NCBI GenBank assembly: GCA_963573385.1
Contig: CAUYLG010065945.1
Coordinates: 62,001 to 126,000, forward strand
Length of the DNA: 64,000 nt
Direction of reading: 5' to 3'
Source of the DNA: Cacajao melanocephalus
Lineage: Eukaryota > Chordata > Mammalia > Primates > Pitheciidae
In this document: positions 1-12,232 of the stretch, one piece after another
Layout of the letters: every line of letters begins with the position of its first letter
Position numbering within the stretch: position 1 is the stretch's first letter
Notes under the pieces: generated by a model
Database searches by the model: none
Told to the model about the DNA's origin: nothing
Seen by the model: the letters and a program-made list of their open reading frames with translations, nothing else
Made by a program: the position numbers and the translations under genes

Positions 1-135
1 AATCATCTCAATCTCAGGTCATCATCTGTTAAACGGGAATAATAATACACTTGTTAAAATTAAGTGAGATGACACTGAAGAGTACCCAGCTCGAACCTTG
101 GAACAAAGCTGATGCTTAATAAATATTACTTTTTC
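1..135 (+). repeat. MIR SINE fragment
   Basis: The segment has the second half of a MIR: a 'catctgttaaacgggaataataat' type motif, a 'gtgagatgaca' block, and a final 'gctgatgcttaataaatatta'. It is truncated by the window edge. Family assignment is from consensus recall and the copy is diverged. Confidence 0.6.
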
Positions 136-1794
136 CTATTCACCTCTCCAATCTTGTAAAATGAAAATGAATACCTGCCACATCTCATGGGATCATTGTG
201 AGGTTTTCAAAAAGGCAAACACATGTAAAAACCTTTGAAAGAATGTTAATGGCTATATAATTTTTGTATTGCAAGAACTTATAGAATGTTTACTCTTACC
301 TAGACATGAATAAATTCAAGCACTTAAATATCAAATCACAATTTTCATTGAGCGCTTTAGTATGTAGCAAGTGGAAATTTTCTCTGTGCTGGGTTTGGAT
401 ATTTATATTATAAATCAAAGCAAATATGTGTAACTTGGGAGGGTTGGGGCAGAGAGAAAAAGGGAGAAGGAGATTTGTCATGTTAGTTAAGCAACTCTTT
501 CAGTATTACCCGAGATACCTGCAACTGATCCAGGAAGAAGGCCTTTTCTATCCATTATCATCCCAAAGCCTAAAACTTGATGAAGATGTTTCTAAAACAA
601 GTAAAGAGTGATGAGCAGGTCACAGGGTAAAGCTTTGATGGTGGTTAGGTCTCAATCCTCTTACCTTAATAAATCATAAGCTGTTTATGAAGCAGGCAGT
701 GCAACTCCAGATAATAAACCTTAATTGTGCAGCTAGCTATGATCCCTAGAGACTCTAACGGGCCTAAAGAAATTAACTTCAAAAATGGCAAAGATATGGG
801 GAAGAAAGGGTCAGTGTTTAAGCACGAGAGATAGAAAACCAGAGCCTCCAACCATGACATACCTAATAGCCTTTGTGACATTTACAAGTGCGTTAGTCTA
901 GAGAAGTTTATTATGAAGTTATTATTTCTCTCTCTTTTTTAACATCAAAATATGAAAGAAGGATAGCTTAAAGGACAAGGGCATTTGCTGAGAGAGGTTC
1001 CTTGGTCCAGGGAGTTTTCCTCTGTTGGTTAGAAGCCCACCTACCACAGAGTAGAAATTCCTTAAGTCAGATTTCAGAGAAGACCCCCTTTCTCTTGCAA
1101 TGTAAACTTAATTGATATTTCACCAGTGACTACATATTTGATATTTATTGACTTTTTCCTCTAAGTTTGGATCAATCTCAGATGGTAAACTGCAAGCAGA
1201 GAGTGCCCGAATTCAAAGAAATCTGGGAGGCAAAAATGCAAATTGTTCCCGCTTCTGAATACTTTGGCAACATTGGTCAATGTCAAGGGTGTTAGGGTGC
1301 CTAATGATCTGACAATTATTCTTCACTGACGTTTATTGCTCAGGTTAAAATATTTCCTAATCCCCACCACCATCCCTCTCCTTGTGCCCCTTTCACCCTG
1401 CAGCAATCCAAGTACTTAACACAAGACATAAAAGATGTGGTCATTGGTAGCTAAAGAACGTGGAAATAATAAGTGGTAAATGGACTAGTGTGCTCCATCT
1501 TATAAATGTTTATCTTTGATAAACACAAGACTTTGCACTTGGTAAATGTCTAACACAGAACCTGGCTTGAGGTGGATGTTCAATGAATATTGGTTTCCTG
1601 AATACATAAGTGAATGAAGTCAGAGTTAATGTAATATCCTAATAGCCTAAAATAATACAGTTTCAAATGCTTACTTTGCAGCCCCTGACTAATAAAGAAC
1701 AGAAATGTAAAATGAACTTTTAAGTCTTTGTATGTCTTATGTTGATGAGAAATATTTTTAATCAAATAAGATAAGGTGGAAATAGTGCACTAGC
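136..1794. other. Single-copy stretch, nothing recognised
   Basis: I see no gene, RNA gene or clear repeat here. Bases 175-215 weakly resemble the MIR 'tcattgtgagg' block but are too short to call. Open frames are all under 75 codons and lack family resemblance. Confidence 0.4.
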
Positions 1795-1990
1795 TTCATT
1801 GAACTGAATGCTGTGTGGGTGAATTACTTAGCTGAAGCTTCTGCAATATAGCAGTAAGAATAGTACCTCCCTCGTGGAGCAGGGGGATAAGGGAATTGTG
1901 TGACCTACTGCATGAAATCACTTAGGCCTGTGCCTGTCACAGGTAAGCATTCAACAGCTATGGCCATTCTCATCTTTACCATCAACATCA
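1795..1990 (+). repeat. MIR SINE
   Basis: This is a sense-orientation MIR. It contains a 'gtgggtgaattacttagctgaagc' core-like part, 'gtaagaatagtacctccc', then 'cctgtgcctgtcacaggtaagcattcaacagctatgg'. It is diverged, as expected for a family that predates the mammalian radiation. Confidence 0.6.
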
Positions 1991-2474
1991 GCATCATCTC
2001 AGGAACTAATTGATAGGTTCAAGGTCCTATTGATTCCAGGGGTTTGGTTTAGTCAGGGACCTCTCAGACCATTAAAGAAATTATGGTCAACAACTCCAGG
2101 CTCCAGGGATTACAGGGATGGTGTGTAAACAACCATAAAAGTTCCACTTTCCCTAAGTGGTGCAGTTGTACAGAATATTCCAAATTCCTTCTGAACATCC
2201 TTTCCTTTGGCTCAGGAAAGCTGTTCTGTTTCCAAAATCTATGGTTGGAGATTTTCAGAAAACAACCAGCTTTAAATATGCAATCAGTCTAATTTTATTT
2301 AACCTTGACATAGTCCCCCTTCTTTTCTATCCACTTTAAACACACCTTTTGGGAGACTGAGGGCCAGAGAGAGTACAGAGGGCCAGGAGGCAGGGGGCCA
2401 GGTAAGCAATCATACCAGATACTTTTTTTAAAAAAATATCAAGGAGAAAATTCTTGAGAAGGGAACATGACTGG
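1991..2474. other. Single-copy stretch, nothing recognised
   Basis: There is no recognisable gene or repeat. Short frames at 2083-2339 overlap each other in different phases and show no protein family features. Confidence 0.4.
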
Positions 2475-2761
<287 letters not shown>

Positions 2762-3397
2762 TGCAGGTGAGGAAATGAGATTCTTATGGAGACAATAGAA
2801 TTTTTTAATTCCCAGGAGAAAGTTGATCATGGGTATCCAAGTAGGAGAAGAGTCACAAAGAGAATGGCATTGGACTGGAAATGAAAGTCACATCAGAGGG
2901 TTTACAGTCCTACAGAAAAGTCCAATAACATCGGGAGCGATTGATGTGAGTAATGCAGTGATCAATGGAAGGGACTGAGGAGTTGGTTGGGTTTTGTATC
3001 AAAGCTACTATAAAATATAGACAAATGGAACAAGGACTTTGTCTGCACTATTCTCCACTGTATCATCTGAACAAGAACAGCTTCCAGGACATAGTAGGTG
3101 CCTTACAACTGTTTTGAATGACTACCTGAATAGAAGAAAAGATTAAGGAACCCCAAACACTATGATACAAAATAAAAAGTATTGTTTAATTCAATACCAA
3201 AGAAATAAGGATCAGAGGCCCCCAGAAATGGCAATAATCTTTTATGTAAGGACAGCGAGTTGCACTCAATATGTTGGGTCTACAGATTGGTCAGGATGCT
3301 ATGACTCTGGTCAAAGGATGTACATGTCTGGTTAAGTGAGAATGAGGTTGCAGCCTGCGCCTAAGGTGAAGTAGAGAAAGAGTTAAGAATAGAAAAT
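2762..3397. other. Single-copy stretch, nothing recognised
   Basis: No coding or repeat signature was seen between the two Alus. Composition is ordinary, A+T-rich intergenic or intronic-like sequence. Confidence 0.4.
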
Positions 3398-3673
3398 TGA
3401 ACCCCATGTGGTAGCTCACATCTGTAATCCCAGAACTGTGGGAGGCTGAGGCAGAAAGATCTTTTGAGGCCAGGAATTTGAGACTGGCCTGGGTAACAGA
3501 GCAAGACCCCCTCTCCATAAAAACATTTAAGTTGGGCATGGTGGTACATGCCTACATTCCCAGATATTCAGGAGGCTGAGGCAGGAGGATCTCTTGAACC
3601 CAGGAGTTCAAGGCTGCAGTGAGCTATGATTTGCATCACTGCTCTCTGGCCTGGGCAACAGACAGAGACCCTG
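3398..3673 (+). repeat. Alu SINE (AluJ-like)
   Basis: A diverged dimeric Alu with 'gtggtagctcacatctgtaatcccag' at the start and the J-type 'gagctatgattt' and 'gcctgggcaacagacagagaccctgtg' end. Its A tail has turned into the GA-rich tract that follows. Confidence 0.9.
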
Positions 3674-3775
3674 TGAAAGAAAGAGAGAAAGAGAAAGAGA
3701 GAGAAAGAGGAGAAGAGAAAGAGAGAGAGAGAGAAAGAAAAGAAAGAAAAAGAGACAAGAAAGAAAGAAAGAAAC
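3674..3775 (+). repeat. (GAAA/GAGA)n purine tract
   Basis: About 100 bases of almost pure G and A follow the Alu directly. This is a microsatellite that grew from the Alu tail. The Lys/Glu/Arg-rich frame over it is an artefact of composition. Confidence 0.9.
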
Positions 3776-4322
3776 AACTGGAGAATATTAAGAAGGTGAT
3801 CAAAAGGTAGAGTTGGTGTAGATTCTGAAGTTCTTTAGAGTGCTGATGTGTGAACTGGAGGAGAAGTGTGTTAATTATGGATGAAAAACATCAATGAAGG
3901 AAGAGGCAGGGGCAGGGACCAGTCTGTGATTCCATCTGGAGGACAGAGTGGCTCAGCCTATCTTGGGGATGTCTTATGAGCACAAGAACTGCAGATGGAA
4001 AGAAGGGCATCTGCCTTAAATCCCATTGGCAGGTTCATGTATGGTACGCATGTGTCACATATGTGATGTAAAAGTGTCCTGGCACCTTGGTGATGCTATA
4101 GATGTGTGCAGTCACATTTAAAGAGTGACCAGTTGAAGTAGAGATGTTGAATTATTCTCACAGAGAATATTCCTCAAGCATAGAGAAGTTCAGAAAAATC
4201 TCATCTTTTCAACTGCATTATGCTTTGACCTAGGTCTTTGCAATTTTTCTTTCATTGTCTATTTTTTCCAAGTGACCAGCAATGCTGAATGAAATAGTCA
4301 ATCCTGATATATTTGGAGTCCT

Positions 4323-4327
<5 letters not shown>
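3776..4327. other. Single-copy stretch, nothing recognised
   Basis: I see no gene or clear repeat. The sequence is ordinary between the GA tract and the CA repeat. Confidence 0.4.

Positions 4328-4361
<34 letters not shown>
4328..4361. repeat. (CA)n microsatellite
   Basis: About 16 uninterrupted CA dinucleotides. The length suggests a polymorphic marker. Confidence 0.95.
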
Positions 4362-4363
<2 letters not shown>

Positions 4364-4655
4364 ATTTTTTAATACTCAACTGTTCAGGAACAGAGTCCAT
4401 AAATCTGTTTCTGAAACTTTCTCTAAAAAGATGCTACAGTATATGCCTCTAAACATCAGGCCAAACTGCAGAAAAAAAAAATCCAGTTAACTATCCAGAT
4501 GTGAAATTCACACTGGACTAAACGTGGGTATTCAGAAATACCCAAGTGGTGGGATTCCCTTTTCAGGTTTTTGTACACAAACCAGAAAAGCAAGCAGCTC
4601 AGTAATGGTGTCGACTAGACTCATTCCTGTGGGAGTCCCACTTCTTAGGAGACAA

Positions 4656-4706
4656 GTGAATGAATGAATGAATGAGTGAATGAATGAAGGAACGAACGAA
4701 CAAATG
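4656..4706. repeat. (TGAA)n microsatellite
   Basis: Tetranucleotide run of TGAA that decays into 'gaacgaacgaac'. It lies about 200 bases upstream of the CpG-rich block. Confidence 0.9.
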
Positions 4707-5089
4707 CAGCAGTACCATCAGCTCTAGAGAGCACAAGCTACAGAGCCAACGCCACTGGATGCTCCTGCAAAGCTCAGCCCCCCTCGCCTCCTGCCCTGGA
4801 TGAGCTGCGCTGTGGGTTGGTTCAGATCACTTTTCTTGGCTCAAATGCGTTACCTAAGACAGAGATCATTTGTCAAGTGAGCAGGGTACACAGAGAGCTG
4901 TAGGCAGATTATGGAAAGAGAGAGGGAGGAGAGAGAGCGCGGGAGAAGGAGAAAGAGAGCGGGGACCAGGGCGAGGAGAGGAGCAGGCTTCTCCAGGATC
5001 GGTGCTTTGCAGGCGCTGGGGATTCAAGTTAGACCGGGTGGCGGTGCAGAGGCGCCACCCGGGAGAGGGGAGCCACGGCGGCTCCCGAC

Positions 5090-5116
5090 ATGGCTCTTTT
5101 CATGTGGGATGCTTAA
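5090..5116 (+). other. Upstream ORF in candidate 5' UTR
   Basis: An ATG at 5090 opens an 8-codon frame, MALFMWDA, ending at TAA 5114-5116. A second upstream ATG at 5161 (MRILPPWKGSCLR, stop at 5200-5202) overlaps the candidate main start in another frame. If this is a transcript leader, the short frames would be expected to lower translation from the main start. Confidence 0.35.
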
Positions 5117-5177
5117 GCTCGGCACACGGCGAGAGTAACTTGCAGGAGGCAGCAGCTGGCATGAGGATTCTGCCACC

Positions 5178-5210
5178 ATGGAAGGGCTCCTGTCTCCGAT
5201 GAGGACGAAG
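5178..5210 (+). CDS. Candidate coding first exon (11 codons, then splice donor)
   Basis: The ATG at 5178 sits in a near-ideal Kozak context, gccaccATGg. It opens MEGLLSPMRTK, and the last codon AAG abuts GTAAGC at 5211, a strong match to the mammalian donor consensus (MAG|GTRAGT). The exon would end in phase 0. Without splicing the frame runs on only to a TAG near 5313, so the coding claim depends on splicing to an exon outside what I can see; no partner exon was found in this window. I do not recognise the peptide as any named protein. This would fit an alternative 5' exon of a long-intron gene on the plus strand. Alternatives are a lncRNA first exon or a chance match in a CpG-rich block. 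Confidence 0.4.
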
Positions 5211-5470
5211 GTAAGCAGAGTGGATCTGGATTTCCTTTGCTTCTGCTTGGAGGGACAGAAAAGGCTCTGTGCATGGGAGGAGGCTCGCGGAGCTTTTGTC
5301 TTATTTCAGAACTAGGCTGGCGATGGCAACTGGATCTCTCAAAGAATAGGCTTGCCTGCACGGCAGCGCGGTCTGAGGGGAAGGGGAGACAAGCGGGGAG
5401 CGAGCCATCTGTCAGCGTGGACAATGGGAACCTCAGTAAATGAGTTCGCCTCTCGGTTGATTAGACAGCC

Positions 5471-8400
5471 ATATTTTAGCAGGATTTCCAATCACTCTTG
5501 ATTTGGGGCCGTGCAACCCTCGGAGCTGTTCGTTTGCAGGAAGTACCAGTTTCTCCGCCTGCGTTGCTGTTTAGCAGGAGGAGTAACACGTTTAAGGCAA
5601 AGAGTGTGTCCAGTTCCCACTTGAAATAGCCTCTTTCCTCTTCCTTCTCCTCTTCTTCAGAGCAGGAGGACCAGGGAATCCTCTCTGCAGAAAGTAGGTT
5701 AATGCATTCTGGAGGCCAATGTGTTCTCGGAAAACTAGCAGACCTGCAGAAGAGATTTCAGGGCACTGCACTAGCCTGACATCTTGAACTTGGTCCTGTA
5801 ACATTTAGGCATGCTCACAGGGAACTGGTTTGAGTCTCCTGAAGACTCTAAGCACTTGTTCTTTTTGGCTGGAGTTTGCTTTTTCACTTTCAAGAGATGC
5901 TTTGAATGTGGGGTTTTCCATTACAAGCTCAGATGATGAAGGTGCTATTTGATATCTGCTCTATTTACCTATCATTTTTAATGGATAGGTCAAAAGTTTT
6001 CAATAATGCTAGAAATATTACTTTACTTAATCAGAAATTTCATTAAAAAAATCAGGGGGCAAGTAGCTCTCTAAAGACAGCAGAGTTAAAAGTCAATAGT
6101 ATAAGGCTTTGATTTACCTCATCTCTTTGATGACCTGTTTAATGATTTGGACACAGATAGACTCTTTTGTCATTGAACATTTTTTTTTTTTTCCTGCTGG
6201 TTAATGAGCCTGACCACAATGTTTTCAGAGAATGTTAGAGGTAGGTCTTGTGTGTGAAGATACCCCCATCCTTTGCAAGAATTCCCCATCTCTGTTATGT
6301 TCACCAGTCTCTCAGAGTCATTCATTAGAAGGATAGCCTCAAGTGAGAGTTTGTTGCAAAGGCTCTAACTCCAACCCTTCAGCAGGCTGGCAGATCTTCT
6401 TTGAGATCCCCTCGGTGACCCATTTGTTCTTGCTGGGCAGGCAGCTAAAGTCCTGTTGCCTACAGATGATACACTTCAATCCAAGGTACTGTAGAAACAG
6501 CAGGTCCTGTTTCATGATCCTCTTTCACAGCCAAAAAAATGGCAAATGACACTGGCATCCTAGCCCACTTGACTGACAGGATGAGGTTCAAATGCTTTGG
6601 GGAATGGCATCATAATCTGTTCATTTGACCAGGTTTTCAAATTGCAAACGATCCCAGTATTGTGCAGTCTCTGGCTCCTAACAGATCTGTGGATCCGAGC
6701 TCATAACCTCTCGCAAGTACAACTCTCGTAGACTTCGAAGGGAGTTCCCTATGCAGATAATCAGGACCCAGACTCTGTAAATCACACTGAGCTGATTAAA
6801 ATGGCATGCTGTAGTCGGGGTAGAAATGGATGTCAGTGGGTCAGACTGCTCACGTATCATGTTTACCCGTATCACTCACATCGTGGCTTGTTTCTTGATC
6901 GTCATATTGTCTAATAAACATGGAAACTGTGGGCTTTGGGTCCTACCAAAGTTTAAACATAAAATCTCTACATAGCAAATAGATTCTCATTCAAACCCTT
7001 CAGTTTTTAGGTTTCAAGGGATTTGTGTATGTATGTGCCTTAAATTGCTTCTGTGAATTCTATTTTAGTCTCTTTATTTCTGATGCTGGAAATGGATATT
7101 TCCATATTGAAAATTCAAATTGCATTTGAATTCAGTGACCTACAGTATCATCATGACTAAGGGAACAAGACCCGACCAGGCAAGATGGCAAGAGGAGAAT
7201 CCCATTGACAAGGCTTGGTTTTAGATCCCAAGTTACCCTGTCTGAATGTTGTTGAAATTACCCAGTGATATTTTTAATTTGTCCTAAGACAGATCCATGA
7301 CAATGTGGTTGCCATGCTTAAACTTTGATCACATTATGCCTCCTTAAGTCTATTCTGAAATATTTTCTCCCTTTGGTGAGGATTAAGCTTGACGTTTCTG
7401 ATTTCCCTGGTACCATGGTAGGTCAGACAAAGGAAGCCTCCTAGAGCTAAATTTTGGCATGTGATGGTTACTTAATAACTTATGGACAGTTTAAAGCAAG
7501 CACTGAGGTAAATTGGACATCATGCAATAATTTCATTACACCATGTAATGGACTTAACCAGTCTAAATCATGGGTGCTTAATGCATTTTTATCTTGGGAT
7601 TTGCATAATTGGCACATAAATATGCATGAGATTAACTGGAAATGGCAAAACAGGGTGAGAAAACGTTCATGAGCGTTGAAATTAAGGCAGTTGCAAAGAG
7701 GGCACCTGAACATGCTCCGTCTCCTGGGTGGGCAACCATACTTGGCATACCTGGAAACAGACAGGGCGGCAGCTGGCCTTTCTCATCACGGTTAGTGTGC
7801 TGTCAGTGATACACAGCCATTGCACAGCTTTGGCTTTCAGCTGGATTCACTTGGGCACACTGCTTATTCTTCCTTTTATATTTAATGCAATCTAAAAGAG
7901 TCTCCAGGTTGATGGATATACTTCTAACTGGCCTTCTGGCAGGCCCTGACACAGGTCTCGGGATTCCAACCATAGCAAATGATGTTTGCAGAGGCAGGGG
8001 TGAAAAAAGCAGAAAAAAAAAAGAAAGAGAGAGAAGGTGATTGAGTCATTTTTCTGAGAGTAAAGGAAATCATTTGATAATCAATCATCTCTGTGCATTT
8101 TTTACATGTGTCCTTTTAGTTCGATTTTTTAATCCTCCAAACTTCATACTTCTCTCTCATCTTTTGAGCACTGCTTCCAGTGAATGAGGCTGGCAAAAAC
8201 AAAAAACAAAAAACCTACCCTCATATTCAGCTTCTTGTGATTCATGGTGGCTGCAAAATTTGCAGGGAGCACTTTGGTAAACCCATATGAAATCAAGCCA
8301 AGTCTCTACTTTTCATGGCTGTGAGGAGTGTATTCTGAAGAAACTGTGGCATCAAAAGAAGATGGTGAGAAAGGGAGGGAAAGAAAAGAGGAGAAGAGAG

Positions 8401-9539
8401 GAGAGGACAGGGGAGAAGAGGCCAGGGAGGGAAGGGAGGGAAGATGGCTTGGTTGGAGCTCTGTGTTTTATATCCAAACAAGATTATAGCTAGGTTTTTA
8501 CCAAATGTTTGTACAGTAAATAGAGAGTGAATGGAAACTAACCTCTGGAAAGGATAGTCGTAACTTTTTAAAAGTCGATTAACTATTTTGTGTGCTAATT
8601 TGAGTGCTTTTTGAATACTCCAGTGTGGTTTCCCTTTATATCTGCTTTCAGTTGACAATTACCTAACTTCCCAGAGATGGTGTCTTTTTGTCCGTCTGAC
8701 CCTGTCTTATTTCTCCCACGAAAACGTTGTATCCTGCACTGTACTTTAGATGCTTTTTTAAAGGAATGCTTCTGATTTGTGGCATAAAGTAAGTTTCTAA
8801 AGGAAGTCTTCTGAGAGGATCTGGTCATTTTATGAAAGGGACAGTTAAGGGGAAATGGAAGCTGACCTTTTAAAGAAGGACCATTTGAAATTAGCACAGG
8901 AATTGTGTCTGGCAAGTCCTGCTCTTATGTACCTGGGGAGAAAAGCCAGCCACATAGCTAGAGTTAGTTCAAGAACTGTCTGTTCATGCTACATTTTTGG
9001 AAACACATTAGATACAGAGGTAAGATGTCAAAATTCTAAAATTATGCACAATATAGAATCAAAGGGAAGATTAAAACATGTATAGTCAAAGGTTCTGTGG
9101 CTCTTTAGGGCCATTATTATAGAGTATGTGAAACCCTTAAAGTCACTTAGAATTATTGGACATCTGCTTGAAACTTTGCCAAGACTCCATGGAGAATAGT
9201 GTCTGGAATGATCCACTGTGTTCCACCTGCTTGTACATGGATTCAGATGAAGCACTGGAATTCCTAATGTAAATAACTCTATGAACCAGAAATCACTAAG
9301 AGTTAAGGAATGGGTTGGCCTGAGTGGGATGACTGGAGAAGGCTTGACAATTACTTGCAAATACACTAAATATCACACAAGATTATGGCCAAGCCAATGA
9401 CAGCCTATACTTTATCTTAATGGAGACTTGATTAGAGGAGATTTGCTGAAGCTGAAGAATGACAGGTTTAGATTAAATTCAAGGCAATGTTTGCTGATAT
9501 CAAAATGTTTTCCTAAGAAAGTTTGAGGCAGTTTCTAAT
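5471..9539. other. Long mostly single-copy stretch
   Basis: No gene, RNA gene or clear repeat could be named over about 4 kb, apart from short simple tracts (T-run at 6180-6193, A/GA-run near 8010-8035, purine tract at 8367-8447). If the upstream exon is real, this would be first-intron sequence. Low repeat density next to a promoter is common for regulatory introns, but I cannot test conservation. Confidence 0.4.
8367..8447. repeat. GGGA/GAA purine tract
   Basis: About 80 bases almost entirely of G and A, for example 'gggagggaaagaaaagagg'. It is a simple low-complexity tract; the 121-codon minus-strand frame across it is Leu/Pro/Ser-rich because of this composition. Confidence 0.8.
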
Positions 9540-10300
9540 CTGAAGGAGCCTCTGAGATAGTGTTTCAAGAAAGAGCCACATACAGAAAGCGACCCCCAAA
9601 TGCAAGAGGAGGGAAGAAACCAAAGAGTGGGGACAAAATCCAGTTTTTGGTAAAGGGTGATTTATTTGGGGAACTTACAGATGGAAGCATGGTCTTTGGC
9701 AGAAGAAAGACAGGGAGATTTCCATATTGTTACCCCCAGACCCAGGGCATATCTACCATGAAAAAGGTTGTGCAAGCTCTGGAAAGGCAAACTTCCAGAA
9801 TAGGCAAACGTGCTATGTGTGTCACAGCCTACAGTTTGTGTGAACCCATCAAGGTTGACATGTTCTTACACTAGGAATGGTAAATAAAGTAGGAACCAGG
9901 AGGCATTCATGGGACTGGGGCTAATCAGAAGTCAACATAGCAGATTAGCATTCAAGATGGAGTCACTGCATCTTGGAGTGACACTCCTCAAACAGGGAAG
10001 GGATAATCCTCCCCGAAAAGGTATTCTTCCACCTGAGAAGCCAGGAGGAGCTGATGCAGACATTGTATATTCTTATGGTGCTGTTAAATTTTTACCATAA
10101 AGCCAATAAAACCAGAAATAGGTTCGTGTATGATGCACACATCAGATTCTCTTATGAAGAGCTACTATGATGCAGCAATTAAACTGCTGACCTCAGTTGG
10201 GTACAAACAGGAAATAACTTTATTCTTTTTCAGAACAACCCCCTTCAAGGTATCTGTGGATTGTGGGAAGACTGTTGAGGGCTACAGGACACTGTATTTA
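9540..10300 (+). repeat. Possible old ERV-type LTR stretch
   Basis: The segment holds phrases I associate with old ERVL/ERV LTRs: 'gattagcattcaagatgg', 'ataaagccaataaaacc', 'ctatgatgcagcaattaaac' and 'acaaccccttcaagg'-like text. The internal ATAAAG and AATAAA give polyadenylation-like signals near 10100-10110. I cannot name the family or fix the ends. The 104-codon frame at 9560-9874 lies inside it and matches no protein I know. Confidence 0.35.
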
Positions 10301-10324
10301 GTTAATGAAAAGGAAATGTGAGTG

Positions 10325-10522
10325 GCATCATAGCCTACTGCCTGCATTCAGATTCTAGCTCTGATACCTACTAGGGTGGAACTTTTCTGAGTCTCAATTT
10401 CCTTCTGTATAAAATGTATGCAGTAATAGGACTTATAGGTCATTTTGAGAAGTTAGTATATTCAGACCTGTAAGGTCTTGGCACCTCATAATAAATGTTA
10501 GCTATTACTGGTATTAATGTGT
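10325..10522 (+). repeat. MIR SINE
   Basis: A sense MIR: 'ctgcattcagattctagctctg' followed by 'tgagtctcaatttccttctgtataaaatg', then 'ttggcacctcataataaatgttagctatt'. These are the standard MIR blocks in order. Confidence 0.75.
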
Positions 10523-11280
10523 AAACAAATGTATGAATGAATATGTGAAGAAGTGCAAATCTCATGACCAGTGCTTGGAACAAATTGTCATTGTCATGAA
10601 TACAAGTGGGAATAGCAGATGGGTGATGCTTACAAGATTCCTGGGAGATCAGGGTGCAAAATCCCTGTCCAGTGTGTTCAAAGAGGTCAGAACAAAACAG
10701 ATTTTTTGGCAGAGTAAATCAACTCTCATGACAATAAAGGCTTTCATGACAAATAATCGTGATAGGTGGATTGTTTAGAAGAAAAGACTGTGGATTCAGC
10801 AAAGCCAAAAGGTATCTTCTCAATAAGAGAATAACTTATCTTTCTTCCATGGTTTAGCTCTTACGAAGTTGGACACAAGTGATCACATGTGATCTTCGCA
10901 GTAGTTACAACCCAGAAATCAACAAGCTATGAATTAACCACTTCCACTCCTACCCCAGAACCGTTTGTTAGTCGTTTACCAGCATGCCACTGCCTGGGAT
11001 CCTCATAAGAAAGTTCAAGCGCTTCCTCTGGACTTGTGCGTTTTTCATGACTTGCCCTCACCCACCCACTCTGTCTTGTCTGTCTTCTGCATTTGAAATT
11101 CAGGCTTCAGCTTGCCTTCTATTTACCTGAGAATGTGTTTAAAAGTGAAGATTCTCAGCCCTCTCTTCCAGAAATCCCAACTCACTAAATCCAAAAACCA
11201 TGCATTTATGCCAAAAGGCTGAAGGACTCTGATGCAGGTGATCCTCCCACCACATGCTGAAGAAACACTTTGTCTACCTT
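10523..11280. other. Single-copy stretch, nothing recognised
   Basis: No coding family or repeat was recognised. The 81-codon frame at 10533-10778 has no recognisable motif. Confidence 0.4.
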
Positions 11281-11345
11281 GTGTCTACCCACTAGGATGC
11301 TTTGCAGCTCCCTGTGTCTACCCACTAGGATGCTTTGCAGCTCCT
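11281..11345. repeat. 33-bp tandem duplication
   Basis: The unit beginning 'gtgtctacccactaggatgc' occurs at 11281-11313 and again at 11314-11345 without a visible mismatch. A shorter 'ctgtctacc' repeat sits nearby at about 11424-11440. The near-identity points to a recent slippage or unequal-crossover event. Confidence 0.9.
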
Positions 11346-11644
11346 TGAACCTGGTGTACTTCCCACCTTCCAGATCTTCCAGTGTGCTTTCCTCCCTGGG
11401 GGTACTGCCTTTCCTATCCTGCCTGTCTACCCTGTCTACCCTGCTGACTCTAAGGACACCTTCAGATAGCAGTATGGATGCCGTATCCTCTGGGAAATCT
11501 TTGAAGCCCTAAGATGGGGCTAGGTGTCCATCGCATGCTCCGCTCACCTTGTTCCAAGCCTTCCTCACACTCTAAGGCCCCACATATATATCAATTGCAG
11601 TGGACCGTGTGCCTCTCCACTATACTGTGTTCTTATTTCTCTCT

Positions 11645-11935
11645 TTTTTTTGAGAGATGGAGTCTTGCTCTGTCACCCAGGCTGGAGTGTAGCGTCATGA
11701 TCTTGGCTTACTGCAACCTCTGCCTCCCAGGTTCAAGCAATTCTGCCACCTCAGCCTCCTGAGTAGCTGGGATTACAAGTGTCCAGCATCACACCCAGCT
11801 AATCTTTACATCTTTAGTAAAGATGGGGTTTCCCCATGTTAGCTAGGCTGGTCTTGAACTTCAAACGTCAAGTGATCCAACCACCTTGGCCTCCCAAAGT
11901 GCTGGGATTACAGGCATGAGCCACCATGCCTGGCC
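11645..11935 (-). repeat. Alu SINE
   Basis: Antisense Alu from the T-run 'tttttttgagagatggagtcttgctctgtc' to 'gagccaccatgcctggcc'. Flanks 'tgttcttatttct' (11628-11640) and 'tgttcttgtgtct' (11937-11949) form an imperfect target-site duplication. Confidence 0.95.
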
Positions 11936-11954
11936 CTGTTCTTGTGTCTGTATT

Positions 11955-12232
11955 TAACTTTATTGGTACATATATGATGCACTTATTTTCTGGATAGATA
12001 TGATAATTTCACATATTTATATAATCAAATCAGGGTCATTGGGATATCCATCACCTTAAATATTTATCTTTTTTTTGAGCTCAGAACGTTCTAATTATTC
12101 TCTTCAGGCTATTTTGGAATAGACCATTGATTCGTATTAACTGTCATCACCCTGTTGATGTATCAGAAACAAGGGCTTATTTCTTCTATCTCAGTGTATA
12201 TTTATCCCATTGTATCTTGTTCATCCTTGTAA
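11955..12232 (-). repeat. L1 3' UTR fragment
   Basis: Antisense L1 3' UTR text: 'ataatcaaatcagggtcattg', 'ggatatccatcacc', 'actgtcatcaccctgttgatgt'. Diverged, of L1M or old L1P type. Confidence 0.75.

Larger units (their letters stand above)
4860..5470 (+). promoter_or_regulatory. CpG-rich block, candidate promoter and 5' UTR
   Basis: The A+T-rich background changes here to a G+C- and CpG-rich block, clearest from about 4930 to 5450, with many CpG sites such as those around 5040-5090 and 5340-5370. No repeat family explains it. A purine-rich 'gagagagagcgcggg' stretch precedes it. I see no convincing TATA box, which suits a CpG-type promoter. It is centred on a candidate coding start and splice donor. 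Promoter function is inference. Confidence 0.5.
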
